Assembly (NCBI GenBank): GCA_030762935.1
Contig: CM060890.1
Coordinates: forward strand, 66,466,765-66,530,764
From: Hymenopus coronatus
Lineage: Eukaryota; Arthropoda; Insecta; Mantodea; Hymenopodidae
Direction: 5' to 3'
DNA length: 64,000 bases
The translations under genes and the position numbers were made by a program. Of the stretch, positions 1 to 12,800 are shown one piece after another. Positions within the stretch are counted from its first letter, which is position 1, and every line of letters starts with the position of its first letter. The notes beneath the pieces were generated by a model. The model ran no database searches. It was given only the letters and a program-made list of their open reading frames with translations, and was not told where the DNA came from.

Positions 1-40
1 AAAAATAGTATTAATGATAACATAACTAAACCAGCAATAA

Positions 41-60
41 TAACAATAATAATATTATTT

Positions 61-90
<30 letters not shown>
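41..90. repeat. (AAT)n microsatellite
   Basis: Near-perfect AAT/ATT repeats with one small interruption. Confidence 0.9.
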
Positions 91-97
<7 letters not shown>

Positions 98-117
98 CTC
101 TTCCACATCTTTACTGT

Positions 118-400
118 CGCCCTCCATGGTGTAATGGTTACCATGCTAACCTGATACACCCAAGGTTGCGGATTCAAACCTGGCAGAGAACAATGGATTT
201 TTTTCGTGTGAAAATCCTTAGCAATGGCTTCCTTCGGAAGGGAAATAAAGCCGTTGGTCTCCTGTCGTAGATTTACAGCAAGTAAAAGAACCTCAAGCCT
301 GACAGAGAGGCCTCTGAGAAAAATTAGGTGTTTTTTTGCGTCCAGTATAGAATGGGACGCTGAGAACCACAGTAGTTAAAGAGCATCCATAAATAACTTT
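118..400 (+). mobile_element. tRNA-derived SINE, family A (full copy)
   Basis: Starts with a tRNA-like head: TGGTGTAATGGTTACCA as A box region and GCGGATTCAAACC as B box. A body shared with 13550, 29985 and 39778 follows: CCTTCGGAAGGGAA, then AAAGAACCTCAAGCCTGA, then GAGAACCACAG.AGTTAAAGAG and CATAAATAA. Four copies with different ends in one window show a dispersed family. Pol III promoter boxes support SINE over pseudogene. Confidence 0.8.
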
Positions 401-472
401 CATAATTTACATTAACACACCTTCACTTAGGCTACTAGCATCACAAACATGTACTAAAATAGAATTACTTAC

Positions 473-561
473 CCATTTCTGATTGCCTGCATACAATTTA
501 TCTGGCTAAGGCCCTTGTAACAAACCACATCTGGTTTCAAAAGTTGTGCTTTTAAAGCAGT
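473..561 (-). CDS. Tsf: Transferrin exon 10: early C-lobe; next exon off the left edge
   Basis: Encodes residues 434-462, [20 protein letters not shown] then INCMQAIRN, and leaves two bases of a Gly codon. It matches the family's M..AF....l.P.i.C...... .CM..I.nG pattern that follows the C-lobe start. The donor is AATGG|GTAAGT, phase 2. The acceptor CAG is preceded directly by an ATTT/ATT microsatellite that serves as the pyrimidine-rich tract. The exon is only 89 nt and has no in-frame ATG at its start. Confidence 0.9.
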
Positions 562-3500
562 CTGAAATAAATAAATAAATAAATAATAATAATAATGATA
601 ATAATAATAACAACAACAATAATAACAGATACTGCCCATAGCAGAATTCTTTTTATAATTTAAAACTTACAAATTAATTAATATAACAATTAATTTTAAA
701 CTATTCTCCACTTATCGTTTTGAAATCCACAGGTTTTAAACTATTAATTTAAAAAAAAATTACAAATTATTAATTGTTATATTTACATTTGTGTTACGTC
801 ACTACCATCTTTTTTACATCTTGCAAGTTAATATTTTATTTTTCAGAAGCATTCTCATTTTTGTTTTGTATTAGTTTTAAACTTATAATTGATTAGTGTT
901 ATGTTTGCAGCTGGGATCTTTTTTTAACAGAGGCTCGAAAATAAAACTACTCGTGTCTTAGCTTTCTCTAGCATAGACACATCTTTGGGAGGGGAAAAGA
1001 AGAAGAAAAGTTTTCAAATGAAAATGATTCTAATAACTCACCAAAATATAACATTTGTTCTCTGGATTTTTTTTTTTTTTTTGGGGGGGGGAGACACTCG
1101 CCTATAACTGCAACCTAGTTTTACTTCTCTATTTAGTAGATAGGTAGAGAAGATATCGTAATGTGCCAAAACATTTGATATAGAGATTTCACTAGAAATG
1201 CATATTTTAAGGGAAAAAAAAATACTTTAAAAAAAAGGCCTGTGTGTGTCCATGTATCTGTGAACATCATAACCCAAAAACAAAAAGTTGGTTAGTTGTC
1301 AAAACAATATTCAAGTACAATATTCCAAGGATGCAATACAGATTTTCCACAAAATCCTCCCATCCCAAACTGCTCTCTACATGGAACATTATTCAAACAT
1401 TTTGATTTTCCCAAAAATGGCTATAACAATTTTATTAAAATACTGTATATTAAAGATAATTACATGACAAAATCTGTATCTTGAATTTTCTGGGTATAGC
1501 CTCCTAAGTCCTCCTCATCCTGAATGACTTAAGGATAACTGGTAAAATGTAAGCGATAGATAAAGTTACTACAGAAAAAATGTAGATCTTGTTAAAACAC
1601 ACATTTTATGTCACATACATTTTTTTTGAGTTAACAATTTACAAGACATTCCCTGTTATGTTTTTAATTTTAAAATTTTTCTCTAACAGGGAATTTTCAT
1701 CCAATTCATTTCATGTTTTTTACTTCTGGCCATGAAAAGAGAAGCAAATTTCAAGATCAATTGCACAGCAACAGGTTTTAAAAGATCTGATTTGATTTAG
1801 TCTGTAGTGCATTCCTGTACTTCCCTTCTACTTACACTGAAGTAATAAGACCATTCTGCTAAAGTTTAACTTAATTAGCAGATGTATATAAAAGAAAATT
1901 CTTTTGTAAGAATAATTTGTTTGCTGAACAGATAGATGTGAATGGAATATATCAGAATTTTTACTTTCTCGACAAGTGTTTACAATAAACATAGTAAGTA
2001 GAAAACACATTTCTATTCCACCCAAAAATGTGATATCAAGATTTATAATACTTGTTTTGATATCTCCTGTATAAAAAAAACAGTTTTAGAAAAAGGATAG
2101 ACTGTGTGCGTGCATGTGTGTGTATTGGGGTGGGGTGGGTGTGACAAAGATTTTCAGAAAATCCTCCTACCCCTAACAACCCTTTGCATGAAAGATGTTC
2201 TGAAATGTTGTATTTTCTCAAAAATGACTGATGATTTTGATTAAAATACCGTATATTAAAGGCATGAACATGACAAATAAAATGTATATCTTGAATTTCT
2301 TTGGAACAGCCTTGAAATTCTCTTCATTCTAAATGACTTTTACATAACTGGTAAACATATAACAATCAAAAACTTAGTACACAAAAAATGTAGATCTTGT
2401 TAAACCACACAATTTATGTCATACCTATACTTTTTGTTTTTATTCAGCTCACCATTTGTGAGCTATGCCTTGTTATTGTTTGAATTATAGAATACTTTTA
2501 CTATTCGTTTCATTTCTCTTTCACTTTACTGCTGGTCAGAAAAAAGAAGGGAATTTCAATTGCATCACCTAGTGACAGACTTTTTAAACTATTTGACTAC
2601 CACTTGAGCCTAGTGTATACTGTTATTTCTCTTCTACTTAGAAGGAACTAATATAACCATTTCTGCTGATGTTTATCTCAGTTTGCATGAAGTTGAGAGA
2701 AGAATAAGCTTTTGTAAGAATAATTTGTTACAGAATAAACAGAGAAAGTCATGTGAATGGAACACTTCAGATTTTTTCTCTTTCACATGAAATCTTGGGT
2801 GTAAGTTATCTTTTGTGTGGTTTGCACACCGATACTTGTAACCTTGGTAGTGCAGGCAAAGTTCATTATCAGCACCTGGCATACTACCAAGTTTCTAATC
2901 ATTAAGTAGCAAACAGACCTAGTCAGTTGTTACAACTTAAAACTTTATCATTTTTTTCCCACCCAATAGAGACTATATGGTACAGAAAGCTGAAACATAG
3001 TATTCTTATATTTGATGTGCTTTCTTTATAAAAAATCACAGCTCAATCTGCATTATCAATATGACAATGGTTCTTTGTTTAACTTAATATCTAGTTTATC
3101 TGCAATTTTAATTTCTACAGGAACTTATATAATAAACCATTAACATTTAATAATTTACAAATAACACGGAAAAGATTGATTGATGTTTGGAGGAATTTAC
3201 TAACAGTGACGGTCAAATTATTTACGGTATTAATTTGTTGAATCTGTATTTTTAACACTACATCTACATTTTTATTATGAAGGACTAATTTCGGAAGCAT
3301 ATGCTTTCATTTTCAACCCCATGCCGAAACTAGTCCCCCATAATGAAAATATAAATGATGTAGTGTTAAAATACTGACTCAACAAATTAATACCACCACA
3401 TAAGGAAAAGATTGCAAATGCTTGTAAACTCTGTTTCACAATAAAAGTGTGTTAACTTGTTAACTTTGAAGAACTTCACAATTCCATGAGAAATTGACAT

Positions 3501-6500
3501 ACACAAACATTATGTATATTCTGCACAATATGTCATACTGCAGTGCCACCAACCATCCATTACAAAACCCTCTACAAGATTTGTGTTAAATCTCTTCAGT
3601 CAATATGTATTGTGTTTCCTTAATGTGGAACACATGATAAAAACTATTTAACTATATTTTAAGATTCAAAGATGTCAAATATTAACAACATGCAATTACA
3701 AGATTACATTATTATTGTATATTGGCTATGCTTATGACCTGTGATTTGATGGATTGTTTGCTGTATACCGGTATTTGCTGTATTGATTCGTCCAAGTGCA
3801 AATGTAGGATTTTGAACTCTAGGTTCAAAATAACACCATTTGAAGGCACAAATGAAAAGAAACTTGCTTTATCCCAATATTTTGATAAAAATGAGCTACA
3901 AAACTGCTGTAAAATTCATTGACCAGTGGGCAGCACACCAAAGAATGTTGCACAAATTTATATTTTTTTCCTGCAAACTGTACCTTTAAATTGCAGCATT
4001 TAGATCTGGACATAATTCCCAGCTGAATTATTTGTAATGGAAGCAAATCGTGTGCAACTGCAATGACTGACATGGGAGTGAAAGAATCAACAATAGTCAA
4101 AATAATGTTCTGCAAGTAAATGAACTTCATTGGGGCCACTTCAGGAAAGCTGGTACCAATAGGGAGGGGGGATCTTTGATTTGGAGAAACTTGTGCTGAA
4201 TGAACTGGACAAACTGGCATGGAAAATACCAATTTCACTGAAGTAGACTTCAATAACTGTCAACTTTGATAATGAACTATGAATGTTAGAAGAAAAAACT
4301 AAAGACCAAGTTCTGGGATAGCAGGTGTCTACCGCAGAAGAAAATAGTGACTTATACCCCTTATTTCTATGATGATCTTTGAAACATCTTGAATGAATGA
4401 ATATAAACAAAATCTTTATTTAATCTATGCAATTGTTTCACAAGCATAGAATAGAATTTTAAAACACTTACCCTCATTTTGGTACATTTTATCATCTCAA
4501 CATCTGAGGTAACACAAAGTGTCATTGCATTTACTGGACACTGACGCACACCAAGAATTAAATCTAATGAATCTTCCAGGAACCCTGTGTAAGTCTGCTG
4601 TGACTCACTCAAAGGGGCTAAATCCACTGCAGCATCCTAAAAAGCATTATTACATTTATAATTCATCATTTAATCACATCACAGTATTCTACAAATGTTA
4701 ATTCACTTATAATTCTATTCATTATAAGACAAAACAACTCTAGTTTAAGGCTAGTTTCTATCCTTTGTTTTATTTTATAATCTGTTTTCTTTCTTTGCTT
4801 TTATTATTAAATAATACATTTATTTATAATTTTATTTTTTGTGTGTTTAACCTTTAAGTAAGTAAAGTTTCAATAATTTTATTGAAGCAAGACCAGAAAG
4901 AATCTTGTATTTTACTAATAATAAGGGTTCAGATTTTAATGAAATGTCGTTTTTGTTCTAAGTTATTGGAGACGATACTTATTGACAATTAAGTTCATCC
5001 TGCAAGAAAGATGTAAACTATATGCAGTTTTTATAGGTCATCAAAATGCATTTTTACTATTTTCTGGATTAAAGTCATGTTTTTAACATTTATTATGTGC
5101 AGTTTTAGGTCGTTTTCTTGCCTTTATAGATCTCTATACAGCATTTTTGTATCTAATTGTAATTTAATGATGAAGTTGTCATATAATACAATACACAATA
5201 CAATTATTCATGGCAATTTTGCACATCCATGGAGTATAGGAGACATCAGGGTTTTACCACATTCCAAGGGCAGATAATGCCTAAGTAATTGCATCATTCA
5301 TAAACAAACTTGTATCATCGGCAGTCACAGTTAGAAAAGCACTTCTTCAGGTCAGAGTGCAGTGCATATTACCAGAATGCTGAAACAAAATTATGTGTCA
5401 TAATTTGGTGAAAACATGTTCTCATCTGATGGAAGTGTTCTTATTTTGTAAACATTTGAGCAAGAAACATTTACAAGCTGTTGAAAATGCAAACAAAAGA
5501 AAAGTGTCTCGCTGCTAAAAGAAATTGCTTCCATGTCAAATAGCAAGTCAGCTTCATTTTATAAAGAATTATGTGAAGTGTTTGTGAGACAATTCTAAAT
5601 TATGTGGAGCACCACTATAGTCACACAATTTCAGATGAATCCATGTTGCATAAAGCCTACTAATAAACTGTTACAACAACATGTTAAACAAAATGAAAGA
5701 GTGAATGGGAAAAAGATTTTTGTATTGACTGATGGGACTACTGATGTGCAGGATCGGTATGTAGCTAATGTAATTATAGGGACCTTAGAAACAGATAGTT
5801 CCAGACAAATTTTTCTTCTAACCTCAGAGGTTTAGGAGGTGGTCAATCACACTCAGATATGCAAACTTTTCGAGAAAAGCATGTGTTTACTCTGGTCTAA
5901 TGGTGTACAACATGAGAACGTGCTCCTTTTTGTAACAAACGTAGTGCTTTACATAATAAAGGCAGGAAACTCTATCAAGTCATTTTACAGTAAGACAGTG
6001 CATGTTACTTGTCTCGCTCACGCTTTACATCAAATTGCGGATGTACTAAAGAAAGTCTTTGTGAAATCTCCATTCTGAATTAAATATTTCAAAGACAAGG
6101 TCCCAAACATAGCTCTGCCCCACAACCCATTTTAACACGATGGTGTATGTGATTGATGGCATGCATATATTTGGACACTTTTCAGATAGTGAGTGAAGTG
6201 GTGAATAGCTTTGATAGGGGAGATACTGTAGCAATTAGGAGTGCACAGGAACCTGTTTTCTGATCCTGAACTGCCAGGTAAATTGACGTGCATTGAATCA
6301 AATTTTTAATTTTTGCCAAAAACCATAATCAACTTAGAGGAAAGTCATATGTTGTTGGACAAGTCAATAGAGTTAGTCAGGAAAGCTGAAGAATGCATAC
6401 AAAATGTAAAAGGCTACATTGTTAGATTTAAATGAAAAATGTATTAGATAATAATAGAGGTTAAAGGCAATGTGTTATATAGCCAGTATTTTATCACGAG

Positions 6501-9500
6501 CAAACTTCAGGGTTGACAATGACAATGGAAGAGGATTTAAATACCAGTGACATTGTGCTCTTCAAATATGCTACCATTACATCTGTACACGTAGAAAGAA
6601 GTTTCTCCCAGTGTAAAACAGTGCTAGCTGACAACCGTATGAGTTTTGAAAATTTGAGGATGACTATGGTGGTGTACTGCAATGCTAACTAAGGTAGGCC
6701 TTCTTAATATTATGCTTATAAAATGACTTACTTAATGATTATCGACAGTAATAAGAGGTTACCATTCTAAAAAAAAATATACTTTAAACAATAAAATTAC
6801 TCACCAAACATCATTATACCTAATATCAATTTTTATGATATTTAGAATTTTCGTTAGTCATTTTTAAACAAATTTAGGTAATTTTAACAATTTTTGAGAC
6901 ATTTTTAAGTCATTGTTAGCCATTTTTAAGGTCATCAAGTTCCGAGTCCTACCAATGACACTGGTCATGAAAGAGATCATAATCTTTCAGTTGATTCATT
7001 TCTTTTGATACAATGAATACAATTAATATGACACGAATTATCCTCAAGTATTATGTTCATTTTGTATGTTAAGGATGACAGGTATACCTAGATTTACATT
7101 TTTTGAATCACTAAAGTTAGAAGAGTAATTTTTTTCAGGTATAATGAGAATATTCAACTATGTTATCTCAGTGCAGTTTCATATATCTCTTATGCTTTGG
7201 TAGATAATTAAAAACAATAAAAAAATACTTCATTAAAATGTTTTTTTATAACCTGGAAGAATTCAAATGCAGAAATATACAATAAATAGATTTGTTATGA
7301 TGTGCAATATAACTGATGCTGTGATATGTCCTTGTAATCTTTGTATTCAAGGATTCAATAAATTATCTTATTACCTTTGAGCATTATTTTATTCATTGAC
7401 TAAAAAAGTAAGAGCACTTTCAATTTTTAAAGATTTTATTTGGTAGATAGGTAGAGAATGTATTACATTCCACTGAAAATTTTGATACCAAGAACTAACC
7501 AAAAACACACATTTTAGGGTTTCTTGAATCCAAAAAAGCATTTTCAGAAGAGAGAGTCTCTGCATGCATGCATGCATGTGTGTGTGTGTAAAACTCAAAA
7601 ACGAAAAGTAGGTAAAATACCAAACTTGGTATTTAAGTTTAGTATCTTTCAAAGATGCAAGAAGGGCCGCGCCGTGGCTGAGTGGTTAGACCACTGCCTC
7701 TCACCTAGACGGCCGGGGTTCGATCCCAAGCGACCGCATGTGAGATTTGTGGTGGACAAAGCGGCGCTGGGGCGGGTTTTCTCCGGGTACTCTGGTTTCC
7801 CCCACCATCGCATTCCACCGGTGCTCCATCATCATTCATGTATCATCAGTGTCACCACCTGCGGTGCCATTAGTAGTTAAAGCGGGCGTTAAACACTACA
7901 AAAAAAAAATAAAGATGCAAGATGAAGATTTTGAGGAAAATCTCCTCACTCTAAATTACTGTATACATGAGACAGATTTCAGAAATTTTAATTTTCTCAA
8001 AAATGGCTTAACAATTTTGATTAAAATACTGTATATTAAAAATATTTACCTCACCTATACAATGTATATCTTAAATTTTCTGGAAATAACCTCTGAAGGT
8101 CTCTTTATTCTGGATGACTTTTGCATAATTGGTAAACCATAACAGACTGCACTAAAATATTGGTTTGTTGGTGACTAATGTTAAACGCTTGATAATGGAA
8201 CATTCGGTTCTTGCACTCCAATATTTAGCTGGGAGGTTATAATCTTTTGTAAAAGTTGGACAATATATAAGATGATCACAATCCATTTCTTCATTTAAGT
8301 TACAGAAAAGAAGTATAGCGAGTCTATGCTATGCCAAATCTGTATAACTATTTTTGTAAACAGCCATGTCCAGTTAGTAGTCTGAGGGTTGTTATTGCAG
8401 ATTTTCTTGGTAATATAGGAATAATATAATCTTGTAAATTTTCCCATTGTTTTCCAGATGTTTTAGAAATGTAGATCTTATTAAAACCTATGTTATACCT
8501 ATTTTTTGTGTGGAGTTAAATAACTTCCAAGATATTTCTTGCTATTAGTTTCAGTTTTAAAATATCAGAATTTGTTCAACCCCTGGTCATGCAAGTACTA
8601 ACCATAACAATAAGATCATTCTTGTGTTCATGAAGTTTATTCGTTTCAATCACACAGCAACCAGCTTTTAAAATATTTGACTATAGCTTTAGCCTGATGT
8701 AGTCCCTTATTTTCTTTCCTCCTACAAGGAAGTAAGTAATAAGAACATTTCTGCTAATGTTTATCTCGATTAGCATGAAGTAGATAGAAGAATAAGCTTT
8801 TCAACAATAATTTGTGACAGAGATGTAGAGAAAGTTAAGTAAATGTTACAGCCTTCATGAAAAGACCTTATTTGGGAAATATTGAGTCTGAAACTAAGTT
8901 TCATGCACCACAGATAAGGAATAAACTTCATGAACACAAGGATGATATTGTTATGGTTAGTACTTATTTTGTATACATTTTACAACTCAAGGTATCCTGC
9001 AGTCTACTTACCTGAAATAAAAGATTATGGTGAATACCAAATCTTGGGGAAGACTCAAATATGTTGAATGTTTCATACTGTATCAATGAGTCAAGGCTGT
9101 TACTAAAAGTTCCATTTATATATGGATTATAAAGATTGCTGTTATTAGTACCATTCCTTTTTGTTGATTGACCATACAGTTCAACTGCTTTCTAAAAGAT
9201 CAAAAGAGAAATAAAATTGTCATTAATTTATCTCTATTTTGGAACATTAGTAATTGTTTGAATTACTTTACCACTACAATTTCAACCTTTATTCTAAAAC
9301 AAGTGTCAACAATTGTTCATGTACTTTCAGTTGCACATTGACAAATAACAGTTTAGGAGGCTATCTGATGCTGTGAATTGAGATAAAGTGAGCATTAATA
9401 ATAACACCTCTGTGTATCTTGTAAAATAAAAATACCTATAATACTTCCTGGAAGTATGGATACTTGTTCTTTTTGTTTTTAAAACATACTACAAAGTCAG

Positions 9501-9741
9501 TTACATTATTACAGTAAGTATAGAAATGGTGAAATATAGGTAAAATGGTTATTACTTTCTCTATACGTGCTAGGTACATAGTGTATAGAGAAGGTATTGC
9601 ACTCCACCAAAAAATTCGATACCAAGATTTCATCAGAAATATATGTTTTAGGGCCCCCTGAATCCAAAAAAAGTATTTTCAGAAAAGAGTGTGAGAGTGT
9701 GTGTGAGAGTGTGAGTGAGTGAGTGAGTGAGTGAGTGAGTG

Positions 9742-9804
<63 letters not shown>

Positions 9805-12800
9805 ACGTGCGTGAGTGAACATGATAACTCAAAAACGAAAAGTCGGTAAAATACTCAACTTGGTATTTAAGTTTAGTATCTTCCAGGGATGCGACACAAA
9901 GATTTTGAGAGAAATCCCCCCACCCCCAACTACCCTTTACATGGAACTTTTTTCGAACATTTTGATTTTCTAAAAAATGGCTCTAACGATTTTGATTAAA
10001 ATACTGTATATTAAATATATTTACCTGACAAATAAAATGTATATTTTGAATTTTCTGGGAATAGTCTCTGAAGACTATTTTATTCTGGGTCAATTTTACA
10101 GAATTTTGCGTAACTGCTAAACCATAAGGGATGGACAAAAACTTACCACACAGCAAATGTAGAGCGCCTTAAAACACACAATTTATGTTATATACATTTT
10201 TTCCGTGGAGTTGATTGTTTTTGAGATATTCCTTGTTTTTGGTTTCAGCTATAAAAACTTATACTTTTCTCATACTGGACTTTGTGAACTCGTGTCCATA
10301 CAAACAAAGGAACTTCAGTCGCTGAGCAACCAGCTTTTGACTATCACTTTAACCTATGGTAACCCCTTATTTTGCTTCTACTATCAAGGAAGCAAGTAAT
10401 AAGACTATTTCTGCTAATTTTTGCTCCATTAGATGAAGTAAATAGAATAATTTGTTGCAGTGATTTAGAGAAAGTAATGTGAATGGAACACATCAGATTC
10501 TTTTTTAAATAAGATTTACTGGTTATCTCCGAACAGATCTGTTACATATGCTAAGACAATATCAAGAGGTAGATGGTGATCTCTTTGCTATTAGAGGTGT
10601 ATGCTGCAATTAACTTCTGGGCTAGCTTTTTTTATTATGTTTTATTTGTATTCGGGCTTTAATGAAAGTTATCCTTAACAATGTAAACAATTTCAATAAA
10701 ATTTAATATATGCAAATGATCATAATAGTAATAATAATAATAACAACAATAATAATAGAATTAAGAAGAATATGACGATTGTAATTACCCATTAAACTAG
10801 GCCTTTAAATTAAAAAAAAAATGAAAAATAATCACCTCCATTTATTTTTGAAATGATAATTTCTGATTTTAAGCCACTAGCAAATTAAGAATCCTTATAT
10901 TCTGTAATAAAAATCATTAGACTTGCTTTGAATCTTCAGTAATAAAAATCACTATATTTTATTTTCGTAAGTTGGGATGTGAGAGAAGCACTGCAAAGAG
11001 AAAAACAAGAGAGGGTAGCAGGCCTGTTGCTGTAACTACAGTGCTTTGTTTTCAGAGCTGTTGCCAGATTACCACATGCTCAATCCTCCTTAGCTGCAGC
11101 TTGCAGTTATCTGTTTCGTTATTGTTTTCAGTTATTTGATATATCTATTATTTGCAGTATATTTGATACTTTTTTGTTTGTTTGTGCAGCAGTGAAAATT
11201 TTCATGTCCTGATGCATACACATGTCAGGTATACCTTGGCAACATAGCATTTAGTTCAGAGTTTGACCATAAACTGCCAGACCCTAACTTGAAAATAGAT
11301 CTATAAGCTGGCTACACAACACATATTGGTTTGCTTCAGCTGGCCTTGAGACTATTCAACTAAGCTTCACATGGCAAAAGAGAAGATCAGAGAGGTTTGT
11401 TGTATCGCTTTCCCCCTTTTCCTCTCTTCCCAGTTATATGTTCATTAATAGAGCACACTATGTAATATCAATGCTAAAATGTCTATGCACTCCTCAAACA
11501 ATAAAAATGATATACTTTTCCTATGTGTAGTAAGTACTTGCTTATGGCATAGTCCTTTGGGGAAATTTAACTGATGTAAATAAACTGTTTATAGCTCAAA
11601 AGAAAATAATTATAAACATGTATAACTTAAAGAAAACTGAACACTGCAAAACACATTTCGTATAAAACAATATACTTACCCTACCTTGTTTGTTTATATT
11701 AGAAACAGTTTGCTTCATAAATAACAACATTCATTACTTTTATTCAAACAACATCGTACATGAGCATGCTACTAGATATCAGAATAAGCTGCCAGAGCAA
11801 CAAAAAAGATTAACTCCATACATACAGGAATCCTGATGTATAATTTAATCTCAAATAAGATAAATAATAAGCATCCACTGAAGTTCAGGAAGCATGTTAA
11901 GAAGTTTTTAATTGAACAATGTTTTTATAACATACAAGTTTTATGAGTTCTTTAGCCACAATTCATGAATGATGTAAATGGGATCATTATGTTGTACATA
12001 ATTGTTAATATAATCATGATTACTGTGTATAAGATTAGATAAAATTCAGATAATTGTAACTTGTACTTGACAAAGCCTTGAAATTGTAAATAAAAAAAAA
12101 CAAAAAAAAAAAAAAACAGACACACACACCTAAGCAAGCACACACACATATACATACATTATACCAAGTCAATCAATCGTGCTACTCCCACCTGCTATCA
12201 TGCTACAATATAGTGTGAACAAAATCAAGTTTTATCGCAAGGAGCCCATTTCATGCTGTAACAATAGGCTAGAATACAAACAGCCAACAGATTAGAAATA
12301 AATTCTTTGTTATTATAAATTCAGTAGAAATTTTTTCTTCATAAATTTACTGGGCTTTGCAGCTAGCCCACAGAATAAGTCCACGTTTTCCATAATTAGA
12401 CACATATAACCATAATGGAAGTGTTTACTAAAGAGCTCATAGTGAGTTTTAACTGACTAATGGACATATTTTCAGCAATCACAATTTCCAGTCCCTTTTT
12501 CATGTTTCTGCTATTATCTAGCATCCACATCTGCATAATTCTGAGGGGTGGATTTAAGACAAAATTGTCTCACTTATGCAGCACTTTATCAGGTGGTTAC
12601 ACATTTGCAGCAAAAACTGCAATGGTTGCTTATTCTCCCTTAACACACAGTAGTCGACTCAAGGAAGAACTGGTTCCCTTTACCTTTAGGATTAAGTTTC
12701 AGCCTCGTTTCCTATATTGTTCTGATGTCTAAGAGGAATTTCAGGCAACTCCGTTATATTATAATCAGAATTCATGTCCTGCAATCTTTTAGCAAAGCTA

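Larger units (their letters stand above)
7430..8850 (+). mobile_element. Repeat R, copy 3, interrupted by a SINE and a LINE tail
   Basis: R blocks run from GATAGGTAGAGAATG at about 7447 through the GT run (7577-7590) to AAGTTTAGTATCTTTC, are broken by a SINE at 7663-7910, and resume with GATGAAGATTTTGAGGAAAA. A second break at about 8155-8455 is a LINE tail. The R tail GAAGTAGATAGAAGAATAAG is at 8777-8796. Confidence 0.75.

Noticed and set aside
3825..4410. Further transferrin exon between exons 9 and 10
   Set aside because: Exon 9 leaves in phase 0 and exon 10 enters in phase 0 with continuous homology. The ORFs here have no transferrin motif.
7670..7740. True tRNA genes at the SINE heads (also 118, 32200, 53300, 60290)
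   Set aside because: A and B boxes are present, but acceptor stems do not pair and each head continues into a repeated SINE body.
9509..9832. 107-codon minus-strand ORF rich in His and Thr
   Set aside because: It is the translation of the CA strand of the long GT microsatellite inside repeat R.
12460..12732. 90-codon plus-strand gene
   Set aside because: No recognisable domain and no flanking splice or promoter signals. Noted only as unassigned sequence.
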